From positions 1-64,000 of the forward strand of contig JAJZTH010000011.1 in assembly GCA_021849075.1 (NCBI GenBank): 64,000 bases of DNA, read 5' to 3'. The position numbers and the translations under genes were made by a program. This stretch comes from Pseudomonadota bacterium. Lineage in GTDB: Bacteria > Pseudomonadota > Alphaproteobacteria > Sphingomonadales > Sphingomonadaceae. Every line of letters starts with the position of its first letter. Position 1 is the first letter of the stretch. Below are positions 30,782 to 39,642 of the stretch, one piece after another. The notes under the pieces were generated by a model. It had not been told where the DNA came from and ran no database searches. It was given only the letters and a program-made list of their open reading frames with translations.

Positions 30782-32878
30782 ATGGGGATAATGTCCAGCA
30801 TGCGCGCCTCTTCTCATGTCGAAAGTTACCTGATCCGCATGCCGATTATTGCCTTGTTGCTCATGACCGCCGGCGCTGGCGCGCAAACCGAAATGGTGCA
30901 GCGCATTCCGCCCGAATATCCCACCCAAGGCCCGGTGGTGCAGCCGCTGCCTTCCGCCGACACACACACCAGCCCCTGGCAACAGGCGCAAAGCCGGATC
31001 GGCGTAGCGCAGGATGGCAGCATCGCCGGGACGATCAGCCAGTGGCGCGCGCTGCAATCGAGCGACGCTCTGGGCTTTTCCACCTATGCCAGCTTCATGA
31101 TCGCCAATCCGGGATGGCCGGGCGAGGACCGGATGCGGCGGCTGGCCGAAACGGGGATTAATCCCGACAGTTTCGATCCCAATCAGGTCGCCGCCTTCTT
31201 CGCCCGCTTCCCGGCGCGCACCGCGACCGGCCATGCCCGCAACGCCGTGGCGCTGATGCAGCTGGGCCGGATGGACGAGGCGCGGGTCGCCGCACGCAAT
31301 GCTTGGATCGGCGGATCGCTGTCACCCACGGACGAAGCGCGATTGCTGTCGCTGTTCGGATCGAGCCTGACGCCGGCCGATCATGACCTGCGCGCCGATG
31401 CGCTGCTGTGGGGCAATGATATGGTCGGCGCGAGCCGGATGATCGCCTATGTCAGCCCGGCGCGGCGGGCCGCGTTCGAGGCGCGCATTGCCTTCCGCCG
31501 CAAATCGCCCGACGCGCCGATGCTGATGCAGGCGGCCGAGGGGAGCGGCGCCAGCGATGCCGGCTTCGTCGCGGACAAGGCCGTTTGGCTGCGCGACAGC
31601 GGCAACTGGGTCGCGGCGCGGCAATATCTGGCGAACCGCAACGCCGTGACATATCGGCCGAGCAACGCCGAGAAATTCTATGAGGTTCTGCTGAATCAGG
31701 CGCGGGCTGCCGCCAGCGACAGTCAGTGGAGCTTTGCCTATGGCATCGCCAGCAAGATTGACGATGCGGTCGCGCCCGGCGTGCAGATGAGCGACCAGCC
31801 GATCGGCGTGCGAGACGATTATACCAGCCTCGCCTGGCTGGCGGGCAGCACCGCCTTCTATAATCTCAATCGCCCAACCGACGCAGTGACGATGTTCCGC
31901 CGCTATGCCGATGCGGCCAAATCGCCCCAGACCCGGTCGAAAGGCTATTATTGGGCCGGTCGCGCTGCGTTGCAGGCCGGGGACGCCGCCACCGCCAACA
32001 GCTATTTCGGACAGGCAGGCGTCTATCCCGATCAATTTTACGGGCAGCTGGCGCTGGAGCGGCTGGGCCGGCCGATCCCCGCCCCCGCCACGGTCGAGCG
32101 GCCGGTGCCGATCTCCGCCGCCGAGCGCGCCGCGTTCGACAGCCGGTCGGTGGTGCGGGCGGTCACGGCGCTGGGGCAGATGGGCTATTGGGAAGACCAG
32201 AGCAAATTCGCCCGCGCCATCGCCAATAATGCCGACAGCGACGCCGACCATTATCTGGCGGCCGAACTGGCGCAGAAGATCGGCCGCCCCGACATGGGCG
32301 TGATGGTGGGCCGGCGTGCCGTTTCCAGCGGCCTGACCGGCTATGGCCAGAGCGCCTTCCCGCGCGTGCCGGTGCCGTCCGAAGCGCAATTTAACTGGAC
32401 CATGGTCCATGCCATCGCCCGGCAGGAAAGCCAGTTCGACAAGCAGATCGTGTCGCATGCCGGCGCACGCGGGCTGATGCAGCTGATGCCGGGCACGGCG
32501 CGCGAGCAGGCGGGGAAGCTGGGCATGGGCTATAACCCCGGATCGCTGAACGAGCCGAGCTACAACATCATGCTGGGTTCGGCCTATTTCCAGCGAATGC
32601 TGGACTATTATGGCGGGAGTTACCCATTGGCCGTGGCGGCCTATAATGCAGGCCCCGGCAATGTGAACAAATGGGTACGCGCCAATGGCGACCCCCGCCT
32701 GCCCGGCGCGGACATGCTGCGCTGGATCGAGCAGATTCCGATTTTCGAGACGCGCAACTATGTGCAGCGGGTGCTGGAAAATGCGGTCGTCTATGAAGCG
32801 ATGAACCCGGAGCGGGCGAAGTTCCGGGGGACCAGCGCGGTGCTGAGTCGCTATCTGGGGAAGCAGACACCCGGCTGA
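30782..32878 (+). CDS. slt: Lytic transglycosylase (Slt70-type)
   Basis: This is a 698-residue periplasmic enzyme that cleaves peptidoglycan and leaves 1,6-anhydro-muramyl ends. A signal peptide covers residues 1-36 (IIALLLMTAGAGAQ). The long alpha-superhelical U-domain (about 60-510) is followed by a C-terminal SLT domain. That domain has the catalytic Glu in IARQESQFDKQ and the motifs SHAGARGLMQLMPGTA, GSAYFQRML and AAYNAGPGNVNKW. AAGGA lies four bases before the ATG at 30782; ATG 30791 is possible as well. It is followed by greB 14 bases later. Confidence 0.95.
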   Translation: MGIMSSMRASSHVESYLIRMPIIALLLMTAGAGAQTEMVQRIPPEYPTQGPVVQPLPSADTHTSPWQQAQSRIGVAQDGSIAGTISQWRALQSSDALGFSTYASFMIANPGWPGEDRMRRLAETGINPDSFDPNQVAAFFARFPARTATGHARNAVALMQLGRMDEARVAARNAWIGGSLSPTDEARLLSLFGSSLTPADHDLRADALLWGNDMVGASRMIAYVSPARRAAFEARIAFRRKSPDAPMLMQAAEGSGASDAGFVADKAVWLRDSGNWVAARQYLANRNAVTYRPSNAEKFYEVLLNQARAAASDSQWSFAYGIASKIDDAVAPGVQMSDQPIGVRDDYTSLAWLAGSTAFYNLNRPTDAVTMFRRYADAAKSPQTRSKGYYWAGRAALQAGDAATANSYFGQAGVYPDQFYGQLALERLGRPIPAPATVERPVPISAAERAAFDSRSVVRAVTALGQMGYWEDQSKFARAIANNADSDADHYLAAELAQKIGRPDMGVMVGRRAVSSGLTGYGQSAFPRVPVPSEAQFNWTMVHAIARQESQFDKQIVSHAGARGLMQLMPGTAREQAGKLGMGYNPGSLNEPSYNIMLGSAYFQRMLDYYGGSYPLAVAAYNAGPGNVNKWVRANGDPRLPGADMLRWIEQIPIFETRNYVQRVLENAVVYEAMNPERAKFRGTSAVLSRYLGKQTPG

Positions 32879-32892
32879 GTTTGCGTTAGAGG

Positions 32893-33384
32893 ATGGCGAT
32901 GACCACGCCCTATCCCAATTATATCTCGCCCGAAGGGTTCGCGAAGCTGCGCGCCGAATATGACCAGTTGCTGGGCGTGGAGCGGCCGGCGATCGTCGAG
33001 GTGGTGAGCTGGGCGGCGGGCAATGGCGATCGCAGCGAAAATGGCGACTATCTTTATGGCCGCAAACGCATGCGCGAGATTGACGGGCAGTTGAAGCGCC
33101 TGTCGAAGAAGATGAAGGACGCCAAGGTCGTCGATCCCCGGCAACAGCCCGACAAGGACAAAGTCTATTTCGGCGCGACCGTCACCATCGCCGACGAGGA
33201 TGACAATCACCGCACCGTGACGATCGTGGGCAATGACGAAACGGATGTGGATGCCGGCCGGATCGGATGGGGATCGCCCATGGCGCGGGCGTTGCGCGGC
33301 GCGGCGGTGGGCGATCTGCGCCGCGTTCGCCTGCCGGCGGGCGAAAAGGAATATGAGGTGATGGACATCGTTTATCCGATCTGA
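32893..33384 (+). CDS. greB: Transcription elongation factor GreB
   Basis: This 163-residue factor rescues backtracked RNA polymerase by stimulating transcript cleavage. The N-terminal coiled coil includes GFAKLRAEYDQLL and SENGDYLYGRKRMREID, with the acidic tip residues in GDRSENGDY. The C-terminal FKBP-like domain has TIADEDDNHRTVTIVG and MARALRGAAVGD. The GreB-type basic patch (RKRMREIDGQLKRLSKKMK) is present, so GreB is preferred over GreA. It overlaps the convergent LysR gene by 13 bases. Confidence 0.95.
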   Translation: MAMTTPYPNYISPEGFAKLRAEYDQLLGVERPAIVEVVSWAAGNGDRSENGDYLYGRKRMREIDGQLKRLSKKMKDAKVVDPRQQPDKDKVYFGATVTIADEDDNHRTVTIVGNDETDVDAGRIGWGSPMARALRGAAVGDLRRVRLPAGEKEYEVMDIVYPI

Positions 33385-34244
33385 GCCGTTGCCGTCAGCC
33401 ATGCACGGAAGTCCGCCATGGCCGGGCTGTCGGGGCGGGACATGAGGCGGGTGAGCCAATAGCCACCAAGGTCGACCGACGCGGCAAAGGGCTGGACCAA
33501 CTGGCCGGTGCGCAGTTCATGGTCGAACAGGGCCGCCGGCGCGAGAGCGACGCCGAGGCCGCGCAGCGCCGCCCGAACCATCAGGATCGAACTGTCGAAC
33601 AGCGGCCCGCGCAGCGGCGGGCAAGGCGCGCCGGCGGCGGCGAACCAGCGCGGCCATTCGTCGGCGCGATAGGAGCGCAGCAGCGTTTCGCGGGCGAGCG
33701 CGGCGGGATCGGGCAGGCGCGCGGCTATATCCGGCGTGCAGAGCGACGCGAGCGGCGCACGCAGGATCGGATCGGCATGGGTGCCATGCCAGGCGCCGTC
33801 ACCGAAGCGGATGGCCAGATCCAGCCCCTCCCCCGCCAGATCGACGCGATTATTGTTGGTCATGACGCGCAGATCGACATGCGGGCAGGCGCGGGCGAAA
33901 TCCGCCAGCCGGTCAAGCAGCCAGCCATCGGCAAAGGTGCCGACGACGCCGAGGTTCAGGATTTCGCGAGGGCGGCCGCCCTCGATCCGGCCCAGCGTCG
34001 CGCCGATCCGGTCGAGCGCGTCGCCCATCACCGGCAGCAGGGCGCGGCCTTCATCCGTCAGCATCAGCCCGCGCGGCAGGCGGCGGAAGAGCGGCGCGCC
34101 CAGCCGCGCCTCCAACTGCGCGACCTGCTGGCTGACCGCGCCCTGACTGACGCAGAGTTCGATCGCCGCCTTGGTGAAGTTGAGATGGCGGGCGGCCGCT
34201 TCGAAGGCGCGCAGGGCGTTGAGGGGCAGTTGGGCGCGATCCAT
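33372..34244 (-). CDS. LysR/GcvA-AmpR-type regulator divergent from a beta-lactamase
   Basis: This 290-residue LTTR begins MDRAQLPLNALRAFEAAARH, the common opening of the GcvA/AmpR group, with an HTH at 8-65 (LNFTKAAIELCVSQGAVSQQ). The effector domain follows from about 95. ATG 34244 was chosen over a longer frame because it starts the conserved N-terminus. The gene is divergent from the metallo-beta-lactamase gene at 34351, with 106 bases between. In AmpR systems this arrangement gives beta-lactam-inducible expression through cell-wall fragments. Whether this protein does so is inference. Confidence 0.88.
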   Translation of the reverse strand: MDRAQLPLNALRAFEAAARHLNFTKAAIELCVSQGAVSQQVAQLEARLGAPLFRRLPRGLMLTDEGRALLPVMGDALDRIGATLGRIEGGRPREILNLGVVGTFADGWLLDRLADFARACPHVDLRVMTNNNRVDLAGEGLDLAIRFGDGAWHGTHADPILRAPLASLCTPDIAARLPDPAALARETLLRSYRADEWPRWFAAAGAPCPPLRGPLFDSSILMVRAALRGLGVALAPAALFDHELRTGQLVQPFAASVDLGGYWLTRLMSRPDSPAMADFRAWLTATAQIG

Positions 34245-34274
34245 GGAACCACAGGGATAAGCTGACCTAATGGC

Positions 34275-34305
34275 TCTGTCGAGAAATGATGCTTTGTCGC
34301 GACAG
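34275..34305. promoter_or_regulatory. Candidate LysR operator in the bla intergenic region
   Basis: The region between the LysR and beta-lactamase starts contains CTGTCG (34275-34280) and CGACAG (34300-34305), an interrupted palindrome with 19 bases between. The right half sits inside the self-complementary TGTCGCGACA (34295-34304). LysR proteins bind interrupted dyads, usually with a T-N11-A core. The position is suitable, but the sites have not been matched to a known AmpR box. Confidence 0.35.
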
Positions 34306-34350
34306 GAAGCAAGCGGCACTCTGGCCTTCACAAGGGATAGAGGCAAGAAC

Positions 34351-35235
34351 ATGCGGAAGATAGCAGCGCTGACCATTAGTCTGGCTGGGATGATGGCGAT
34401 GGGAGCGGGTAAGGCCGATGATCCGCTGACCCGGCCGATCGCGCCGGAATCGGCGAAGCGCCGGCTGACGCCGCAGCCGCCGGTGCGGCTGTATGGAAAG
34501 ACCTATCTGGTGGGCTTTGGCGGGCTGAATGTCGCGCTGATCCGCACCAGCGCGGGGCTGATCCTGATCGACGGCGCGGTGCCGCAGGCGGTGGGCGATA
34601 TAGAGGTCAAGATGCGGGCGTTGGGCTTTTCGATCCGGCAGGTGAAATTGATCCTGAGCACCGAGCCGCATTTTGACCATGCCGGCGGCATTGCCGCGCT
34701 GGCGCGGGATAGCGGCGCGACGGTAGTCGCCAGTGCGCCCGCAGCCGATGTGCTGCGCCAGGGCGGCGGCGACCCGGACGATCCGCAAGCGGCGTGGCTG
34801 GAACGCTTTCCCGCCGTCGCGAATCTGCGGGTGGCGCGCGATGGCGAGGTGATCAGGCTGGGCGATACGGCCATCACCGCCCATGCGACGCCGGGGCATA
34901 CGCTGGGCAGCATGAGCTGGAGCTGGAAAAGCTGTGAAGGGGAGGATTGCCGGACGATCGTGTTCGCGGCCAGCCTCAATCCAATTGCTGCCGATGGCTG
35001 GCGCTTTGCCGATCCGGCGCATCGGCGCTTCGTCGACGCCTTTCGCGGCAGTTTTGCCAAGGTGAAGGCGATGCGGTGCGACATGCTGATCGCATCACAC
35101 CCGCTGGATGGCGATGCCGGGCGGGTGGCGCAACTGAGGAAGGCGCGCACGCCCAACCCCTTTATCGACCCCAACGCCTGCCGCCGTTACGCCGAGCGGG
35201 CGGAGGCGGCGCTGAGGAAGACGCTGGCGGAGTGA
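34351..35235 (+). CDS. bla: Subclass B3 metallo-beta-lactamase with Glu at position 116
   Basis: This 294-residue zinc hydrolase has a signal peptide at 1-22 (AALTISLAGMMAMGAG) and is secreted to the periplasm. The zinc motif reads STEPHFDHAGG. In standard B3 numbering Glu105 falls at residue 116, with His107, Asp109 and His110 as 118, 120 and 121. His183 (TPGHTLGSM) corresponds to 196 and His250 (IASHPLDGD) to 263. Typical B3 enzymes have His116, while GOB has Gln. Glu116 defines the small B3-E group, known from Sphingobium (SIE-1). The start at ATG 34351 has GAGG nearby; a longer frame to 34270 lacks a signal. Confidence 0.9.
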   Translation: MRKIAALTISLAGMMAMGAGKADDPLTRPIAPESAKRRLTPQPPVRLYGKTYLVGFGGLNVALIRTSAGLILIDGAVPQAVGDIEVKMRALGFSIRQVKLILSTEPHFDHAGGIAALARDSGATVVASAPAADVLRQGGGDPDDPQAAWLERFPAVANLRVARDGEVIRLGDTAITAHATPGHTLGSMSWSWKSCEGEDCRTIVFAASLNPIAADGWRFADPAHRRFVDAFRGSFAKVKAMRCDMLIASHPLDGDAGRVAQLRKARTPNPFIDPNACRRYAERAEAALRKTLAE

Positions 35236-35237
35236 GC

Positions 35238-35423
35238 CTATTCGTGCGGGCGGAGCGCCTGATTAAGGCCCTCCAGCACAGCGGCGATCGGTTCGGTCAC
35301 GGTGACGCTGCGCCCTTCGCCAAAGCGGATGCGGGTGCCGTCGCTGACCTGGGTGACGAAAGTGACCTGCGCTGGGTTGACCGCAGTCTGGGTGCGATCC
35401 GTGCCGACGAACATCACGAGCAT
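35238..35423 (-). CDS. Small conserved-looking unknown protein
   Basis: This 61-residue protein starts MLVMFVGTDRTQTA and has the periodic strand pattern of a small beta-rich domain (TFVTQVSDGTRIRF, RSVTVTEP), ending in an amphipathic helix. It may bind or regulate flagellar or stress components, but I do not recognise it. A strong ribosome site (AGGAGAGGA) lies seven to ten bases before the ATG, which supports a real gene. It converges with the beta-lactamase gene, two bases apart. Confidence 0.65.
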   Translation of the reverse strand: MLVMFVGTDRTQTAVNPAQVTFVTQVSDGTRIRFGEGRSVTVTEPIAAVLEGLNQALRPHE

Positions 35424-35513
35424 GGCGTCCTCTCCTTATTATGGGCGACCATGCTAGCGCTTTCCGGCGCGGACGCCAGTGGAGATTCCGGCGGAAAGTT
35501 GCGACTGGGCGCG

Positions 35514-36815
35514 TCAGGCAGCGTGCATCGCCGCGATGAAGCCGCCAGCGCGCTGTTCCAGCCGGTGCGCTTCGTCCGCCAGCCGGTCCGCCACATCGCG
35601 CATGCCGCGCGCGGCAAGCACGCTGGCCTGCGCATTGTCGCTGATCTGACGCGCGCCGGCGCGAATATGGGCGCTGGAGGATCCCGCTTCTGCGACGCTG
35701 TCCGCAATGGCGCGGCTGAAAGCACTTTGCCGGGCGACGGCTTCGAACACGGCGGCGGACAGGCGATCGGCGCGAGTCATGGTGGCGTCCATATGGGCGT
35801 GGCCGGCGGCGACGTCGGCAATGGTGGCGCGGATATGATCGATGCGGCCGGCGATACCGGCGGCGGCTTCGCGCGTTTGCTGGGCGAGCGACTGGACTTC
35901 GCGCGCGACCACGGCGAAACCCTGGCCTGCTTCGCCGGCGCGGGCAGCCTCTATCCCGGCGTTGAGGGCGAGCATGGCGGTGGCGCGGGCGATATCATCG
36001 ATCAGGGCCACGACTTCGCCGATTCCGTCCGCCTCGCCGCGCAGGGCGTCACTGCGCAGGACGCCGGATCGGCTGTGGGCGGCCGCTTCGGCAATGGTCG
36101 CGCCGGCATCCTGCGCTTCGGCCTCCATCGACTGGAAAAGCCGACTAAGGTCCGTGCCGCCGGCCGCCAGTTCCGCCAGTCGTTCGGCGGTCTGAGCGGC
36201 GGCGACGGCCATGGCGGCGGAATCGGCGCTGTCGCCCGCGGCCCGCTCGGCCGACTGGCTGGCAAGACCGGCGAGCCGGTCGGCCATGGTCGCCATGTCG
36301 GCGATCATGGCGGCGATATCCTCCCGAAAATCGGCGCTGTGGCGGGTGATGCGGTCGACCCGCTCAGCCCGCGCCAGCGCCACCCGGGCATCGCGCTCGG
36401 CCGTCAGACGCAGCAGCAGCGCGCCGCCCAGCACGCCGGCATAGCGACCGTGCGCCGTGGCGATCAGCCCTTCGCAGCCCGCTCCTTGCGCGGCGTAGAG
36501 ATCGACCAGCGCCTCGATATCCGTCGCCTGATCGACAAGGACGCAGGGACGGACATGATCGTCCAGCCGCCCGCCGAAACTGGGATTGCGCAGCAGGGCG
36601 TGGCCGAAGGGGTTGAACAGGATGCGGCGCATGTCGCGCTCATAGATCGCGCCGACCGGACGATCGGCCATGTCCAACACCGGCAGCAGGCGCAGCGCCG
36701 AATCGCGCTGGAACCAGTCGACCGCTTCGCTGAGCGGCTGGCCGAGACGAACGACGGGCGCGCGGTCGGCCAGAGGCGGATCGGCATGAGGAAGGGCGAC
36801 GGGGACTGCGAACAT
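35514..36815 (-). CDS. Soluble methyl-accepting-type signalling protein with N-terminal CBS-like pair
   Basis: This 433-residue protein has no membrane helices. The N-terminal about 135 residues look like a CBS-domain pair ([36 protein letters not shown]). The C-terminal part is a long helical MCP signalling domain with the hairpin [20 protein letters not shown] followed by [15 protein letters not shown]. This matches the consensus where CheA/CheW bind. No chemotaxis gene is nearby, so it is an orphan receptor that may sense a cytoplasmic nucleotide. It shares the minus strand with the PPK2 gene upstream (36890-37672). Confidence 0.85.
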   Translation of the reverse strand: MFAVPVALPHADPPLADRAPVVRLGQPLSEAVDWFQRDSALRLLPVLDMADRPVGAIYERDMRRILFNPFGHALLRNPSFGGRLDDHVRPCVLVDQATDIEALVDLYAAQGAGCEGLIATAHGRYAGVLGGALLLRLTAERDARVALARAERVDRITRHSADFREDIAAMIADMATMADRLAGLASQSAERAAGDSADSAAMAVAAAQTAERLAELAAGGTDLSRLFQSMEAEAQDAGATIAEAAAHSRSGVLRSDALRGEADGIGEVVALIDDIARATAMLALNAGIEAARAGEAGQGFAVVAREVQSLAQQTREAAAGIAGRIDHIRATIADVAAGHAHMDATMTRADRLSAAVFEAVARQSAFSRAIADSVAEAGSSSAHIRAGARQISDNAQASVLAARGMRDVADRLADEAHRLEQRAGGFIAAMHAA

Positions 36816-36889
36816 GAGACAGCGAATTAGACAGTAATGGTAAATGCGCCGTTAGAATTTCATGACACTTTTATTACAAGTAACTGTTT

Positions 36890-37672
36890 TTATTTGTCTT
36901 TATAACCAAATGCCTCGCGCGCCAATTTGACTATGGCGGGATCGGCGTCCGGGAAATCCATCGGCACCAGCGCCTCCAGCCGATCGGCGACATGGGTCAG
37001 CGCGGCGATCCGGCCGGCCTTGCGATGATTATTGTCGATCACCTGCCAGGGCGCGACCTTGCTGTTCGTCTTTTTGAACATGGCGTGCATGGCGTCGAGA
37101 TAATCGGCGCGGCGGCCACGGTTGCGATAATCGTCGGCGCCGGTCTTCCACCGTTTCCAGGGCGTATCGAGCCGCTGGGCAAGCTGTTCGTCCTGCGTTT
37201 CCTGCGTGATGTGGACGAACAGCTTCACGAAATTGGTGCCAGCCTGCGCCAGTTGCGCTTCGAAGGCGTTGATCTCGTCATAGCCGCGCTTCCAGTCGGC
37301 CTTGCTGCAAAAACCCTCGACCCGCTCCACCAGCACGCGGCCGTACCAGCTGCGGTCGAAGATGGCGATGTTGCGGCTGGCGGGCAGCCGCGTCCAGAAG
37401 CGCCAGAGGAAATGATGGTCGCGCTCCTCCTGCGTGGGCGCGGAGATGGGATGGACCTGATAATAGCGCGGGTCCCAGTCAGCGCTCATCCGTTTGATGA
37501 TGCCGCCCTTGCCCGCCGCGTCCCAGCCCTCCAGCAGGATGACGCTGCGTCGGCCGTGCAGGATGTGCGCGACCTGAATCTTGGCGAGGCGCTGCTGAAG
37601 GGCGGCGAGGTCCGCCTCATAATCGCCCTTATATTTCGCCCCCTGCTCATAATCGGCCAGGTCGATGGTCAT
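36890..37672 (-). CDS. ppk2: Polyphosphate kinase 2 family protein
   Basis: This 260-residue cytoplasmic kinase uses polyphosphate to phosphorylate nucleoside di- or monophosphates. The Walker A variant GWDAAGKGG is at 49-57, Walker B FDRSWYGRVLVERVEG at 105-120, and the lid region HITQETQDEQLAQRL near 165. Its size fits the short PPK2 class, and which nucleotide it uses cannot be told. ATG 37672 has AAGGAG eight bases upstream; the open frame to 37714 is unneeded. It lies downstream of aspS on the same strand, 57 bases away. Confidence 0.92.
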   Translation of the reverse strand: MTIDLADYEQGAKYKGDYEADLAALQQRLAKIQVAHILHGRRSVILLEGWDAAGKGGIIKRMSADWDPRYYQVHPISAPTQEERDHHFLWRFWTRLPASRNIAIFDRSWYGRVLVERVEGFCSKADWKRGYDEINAFEAQLAQAGTNFVKLFVHITQETQDEQLAQRLDTPWKRWKTGADDYRNRGRRADYLDAMHAMFKKTNSKVAPWQVIDNNHRKAGRIAALTHVADRLEALVPMDFPDADPAIVKLAREAFGYKDK

Positions 37673-37729
37673 CAGCGCGTCTCCTTTTGCGCCATGCTGG
37701 ACTGTTTCCGGCATGGCGCAAAGGGAAAA

Positions 37730-39514
37730 TCAGCCCTTTGTCTGCGGCTCCACCACGCGGACATGGAGTTCGCGCAGTTGCTTGAATTCGGCGGCGCTGG
37801 GGGCGCCCATCAGCAGGTCTTCGGCGCGCTGGTTCATCGGGAACAGCGTGATTTCGCGCAGATTCTGCGCGCCGCACAGCAGCATCACGATGCGGTCGAC
37901 GCCAGCGGCCATGCCGCCATGGGGCGGCGCGCCGTACTGGAAAGCGCGATAGAGGCCGCCGAAGCGCTCCTCCACATCCTGCTGGCTGAGGCCGACCAGC
38001 TCGAACGCCTTGACCATCAGCTCGGGCGACTGGTTACGGATGGAACCCGACGCGATCTCATAGCCGTTGCAGACCATGTCATACTGATAGGCGTTGATCG
38101 TCAGCGGGTCCTGATTGTTCAGCGCGTCAAGACCGCCCTGTGGCATGGAGAAGGGATTGTGGGCAAAGTCGATCGACTTCGTGTCCTCATCATATTCATA
38201 GAAGGGGAAGTCCACGATCCAGCAGAGGTCGAACCGATCCTTGTCGATGAGGTCGAGCTGTTCGCCCACGCGGATGCGGGCAAGGCCGGCGAGCTTGGCC
38301 GCCTGCGTTTCCTTGCCGGCGGCGAAGAAGACGCCGTCGTTCGGGCCAAGGCCGAGCGCCTCGATCAGCTTCGCCGTCGCTTCCTCGCCATGGTTCTTGG
38401 CGATGGGACCACCGGGCACACCGTCCTTGATGTTGATGTAGCCAAGACCCGAATAGCCTTCGCCCCGCGCCCAGACGTTCATGTCGTCAAAGAATTTGCG
38501 GCTGCCAGCGCCCGCGCCGGGCGCGGGGATGGCGCGAATGCGCGCGCCGCCTTCGACCAGGCTCGCGAAGATGCCGAAACCCGAGCCGACAAAATGATCC
38601 GTCACATCCTGAATGAGGATGGGGTTGCGCAGGTCGGGCTTGTCGCTGCCATATTTCAGCATGGCTTCGGCATGCGGGATGCGCGGGAAGCTGCCGGCCG
38701 GGGTCACAGGCTTGCCTTCGGCAAATTCCTCGAACACGCTGGCGATGACCGGCTCCATCGTGTTCCAGACATCTTCCTGCGTGACGAAGCTCATTTCGAG
38801 GTCAAGCTGGTAGAATTCGCCGGGCAGACGGTCGGCGCGCGGGTCTTCGTCGCGGAAGCAGGGCGCGATCTGGAAATAGCGATCGAAGCCCGCGACCATC
38901 AGCAACTGCTTATATTGCTGGGGCGCCTGCGGCAGGGCGTAGAATTTGCCGGGATGGATGCGGCTGGGCACGAGGAAGTCGCGCGCGCCTTCGGGCGAAG
39001 ACGCCGTCAGGATCGGCGTGGAATATTCGGTGAAGCCGGCATCTTCCATCCGGCGGCGCATGTCGCGGATGATCTTGGTGCGGGTGACGATGTTGGCGTG
39101 CAGCGTTTCGCGGCGCAGATCGAGGAAGCGATAGCGCAGGCGGATATCTTCGGGATATTCCTGTTCGCCGGCCACCGGCAGCGGCAGTTCGGCGGCGGTC
39201 GACAGGATGGTGACGCTGTCGGCCACGACTTCGATCTCGCCGGTCGCCATGCGGGGGTTGATCGCCTCGGCGGCGCGCGCGATCACTGCGCCCTCGATCG
39301 TCACGACCGATTCAAGGCGCAGGCTTTCGAGCGCGCGGAGCGGATCGCTGTCCGCCTTCGCCACGATCTGGGTGATGCCATAATGATCGCGCAGATCGAC
39401 GAAGAGAACGCCGCCATGATCGCGCTTGCGATGCACCCAGCCCGATACGCGGACCTGATTGCCGACTTCGGCCGTGGTCAGGGCGCCGCAGGTGTGAGTG
39501 CGATAGGCGTGCAT
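37730..39514 (-). CDS. aspS: Aspartyl-tRNA synthetase
   Basis: This 594-residue class IIb synthetase has an N-terminal OB-fold ([20 protein letters not shown]) and class II motif 2 ([16 protein letters not shown]). A bacterial GAD-type insert follows, and motif 3 ([15 protein letters not shown]) lies near the end. In many alphaproteobacteria the enzyme is non-discriminating and also makes Asp-tRNA-Asn for GatCAB. That cannot be judged from the sequence here. It is divergent from rnd, with a 128-base shared region. Confidence 0.97.
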   Translation of the reverse strand: MHAYRTHTCGALTTAEVGNQVRVSGWVHRKRDHGGVLFVDLRDHYGITQIVAKADSDPLRALESLRLESVVTIEGAVIARAAEAINPRMATGEIEVVADSVTILSTAAELPLPVAGEQEYPEDIRLRYRFLDLRRETLHANIVTRTKIIRDMRRRMEDAGFTEYSTPILTASSPEGARDFLVPSRIHPGKFYALPQAPQQYKQLLMVAGFDRYFQIAPCFRDEDPRADRLPGEFYQLDLEMSFVTQEDVWNTMEPVIASVFEEFAEGKPVTPAGSFPRIPHAEAMLKYGSDKPDLRNPILIQDVTDHFVGSGFGIFASLVEGGARIRAIPAPGAGAGSRKFFDDMNVWARGEGYSGLGYINIKDGVPGGPIAKNHGEEATAKLIEALGLGPNDGVFFAAGKETQAAKLAGLARIRVGEQLDLIDKDRFDLCWIVDFPFYEYDEDTKSIDFAHNPFSMPQGGLDALNNQDPLTINAYQYDMVCNGYEIASGSIRNQSPELMVKAFELVGLSQQDVEERFGGLYRAFQYGAPPHGGMAAGVDRIVMLLCGAQNLREITLFPMNQRAEDLLMGAPSAAEFKQLRELHVRVVEPQTKG

Positions 39515-39642
39515 GGCGTTTTGTATCTTTCAGATGCGTTTTACGGAAATGACAAACTGTTGCAGCGTCGCTATGCCCGGTCCTGTCAAGCATTGACGAG
39601 CCCGTGAGCGACGGGCCAGCCCATAATAAGATCGAAGACCAT

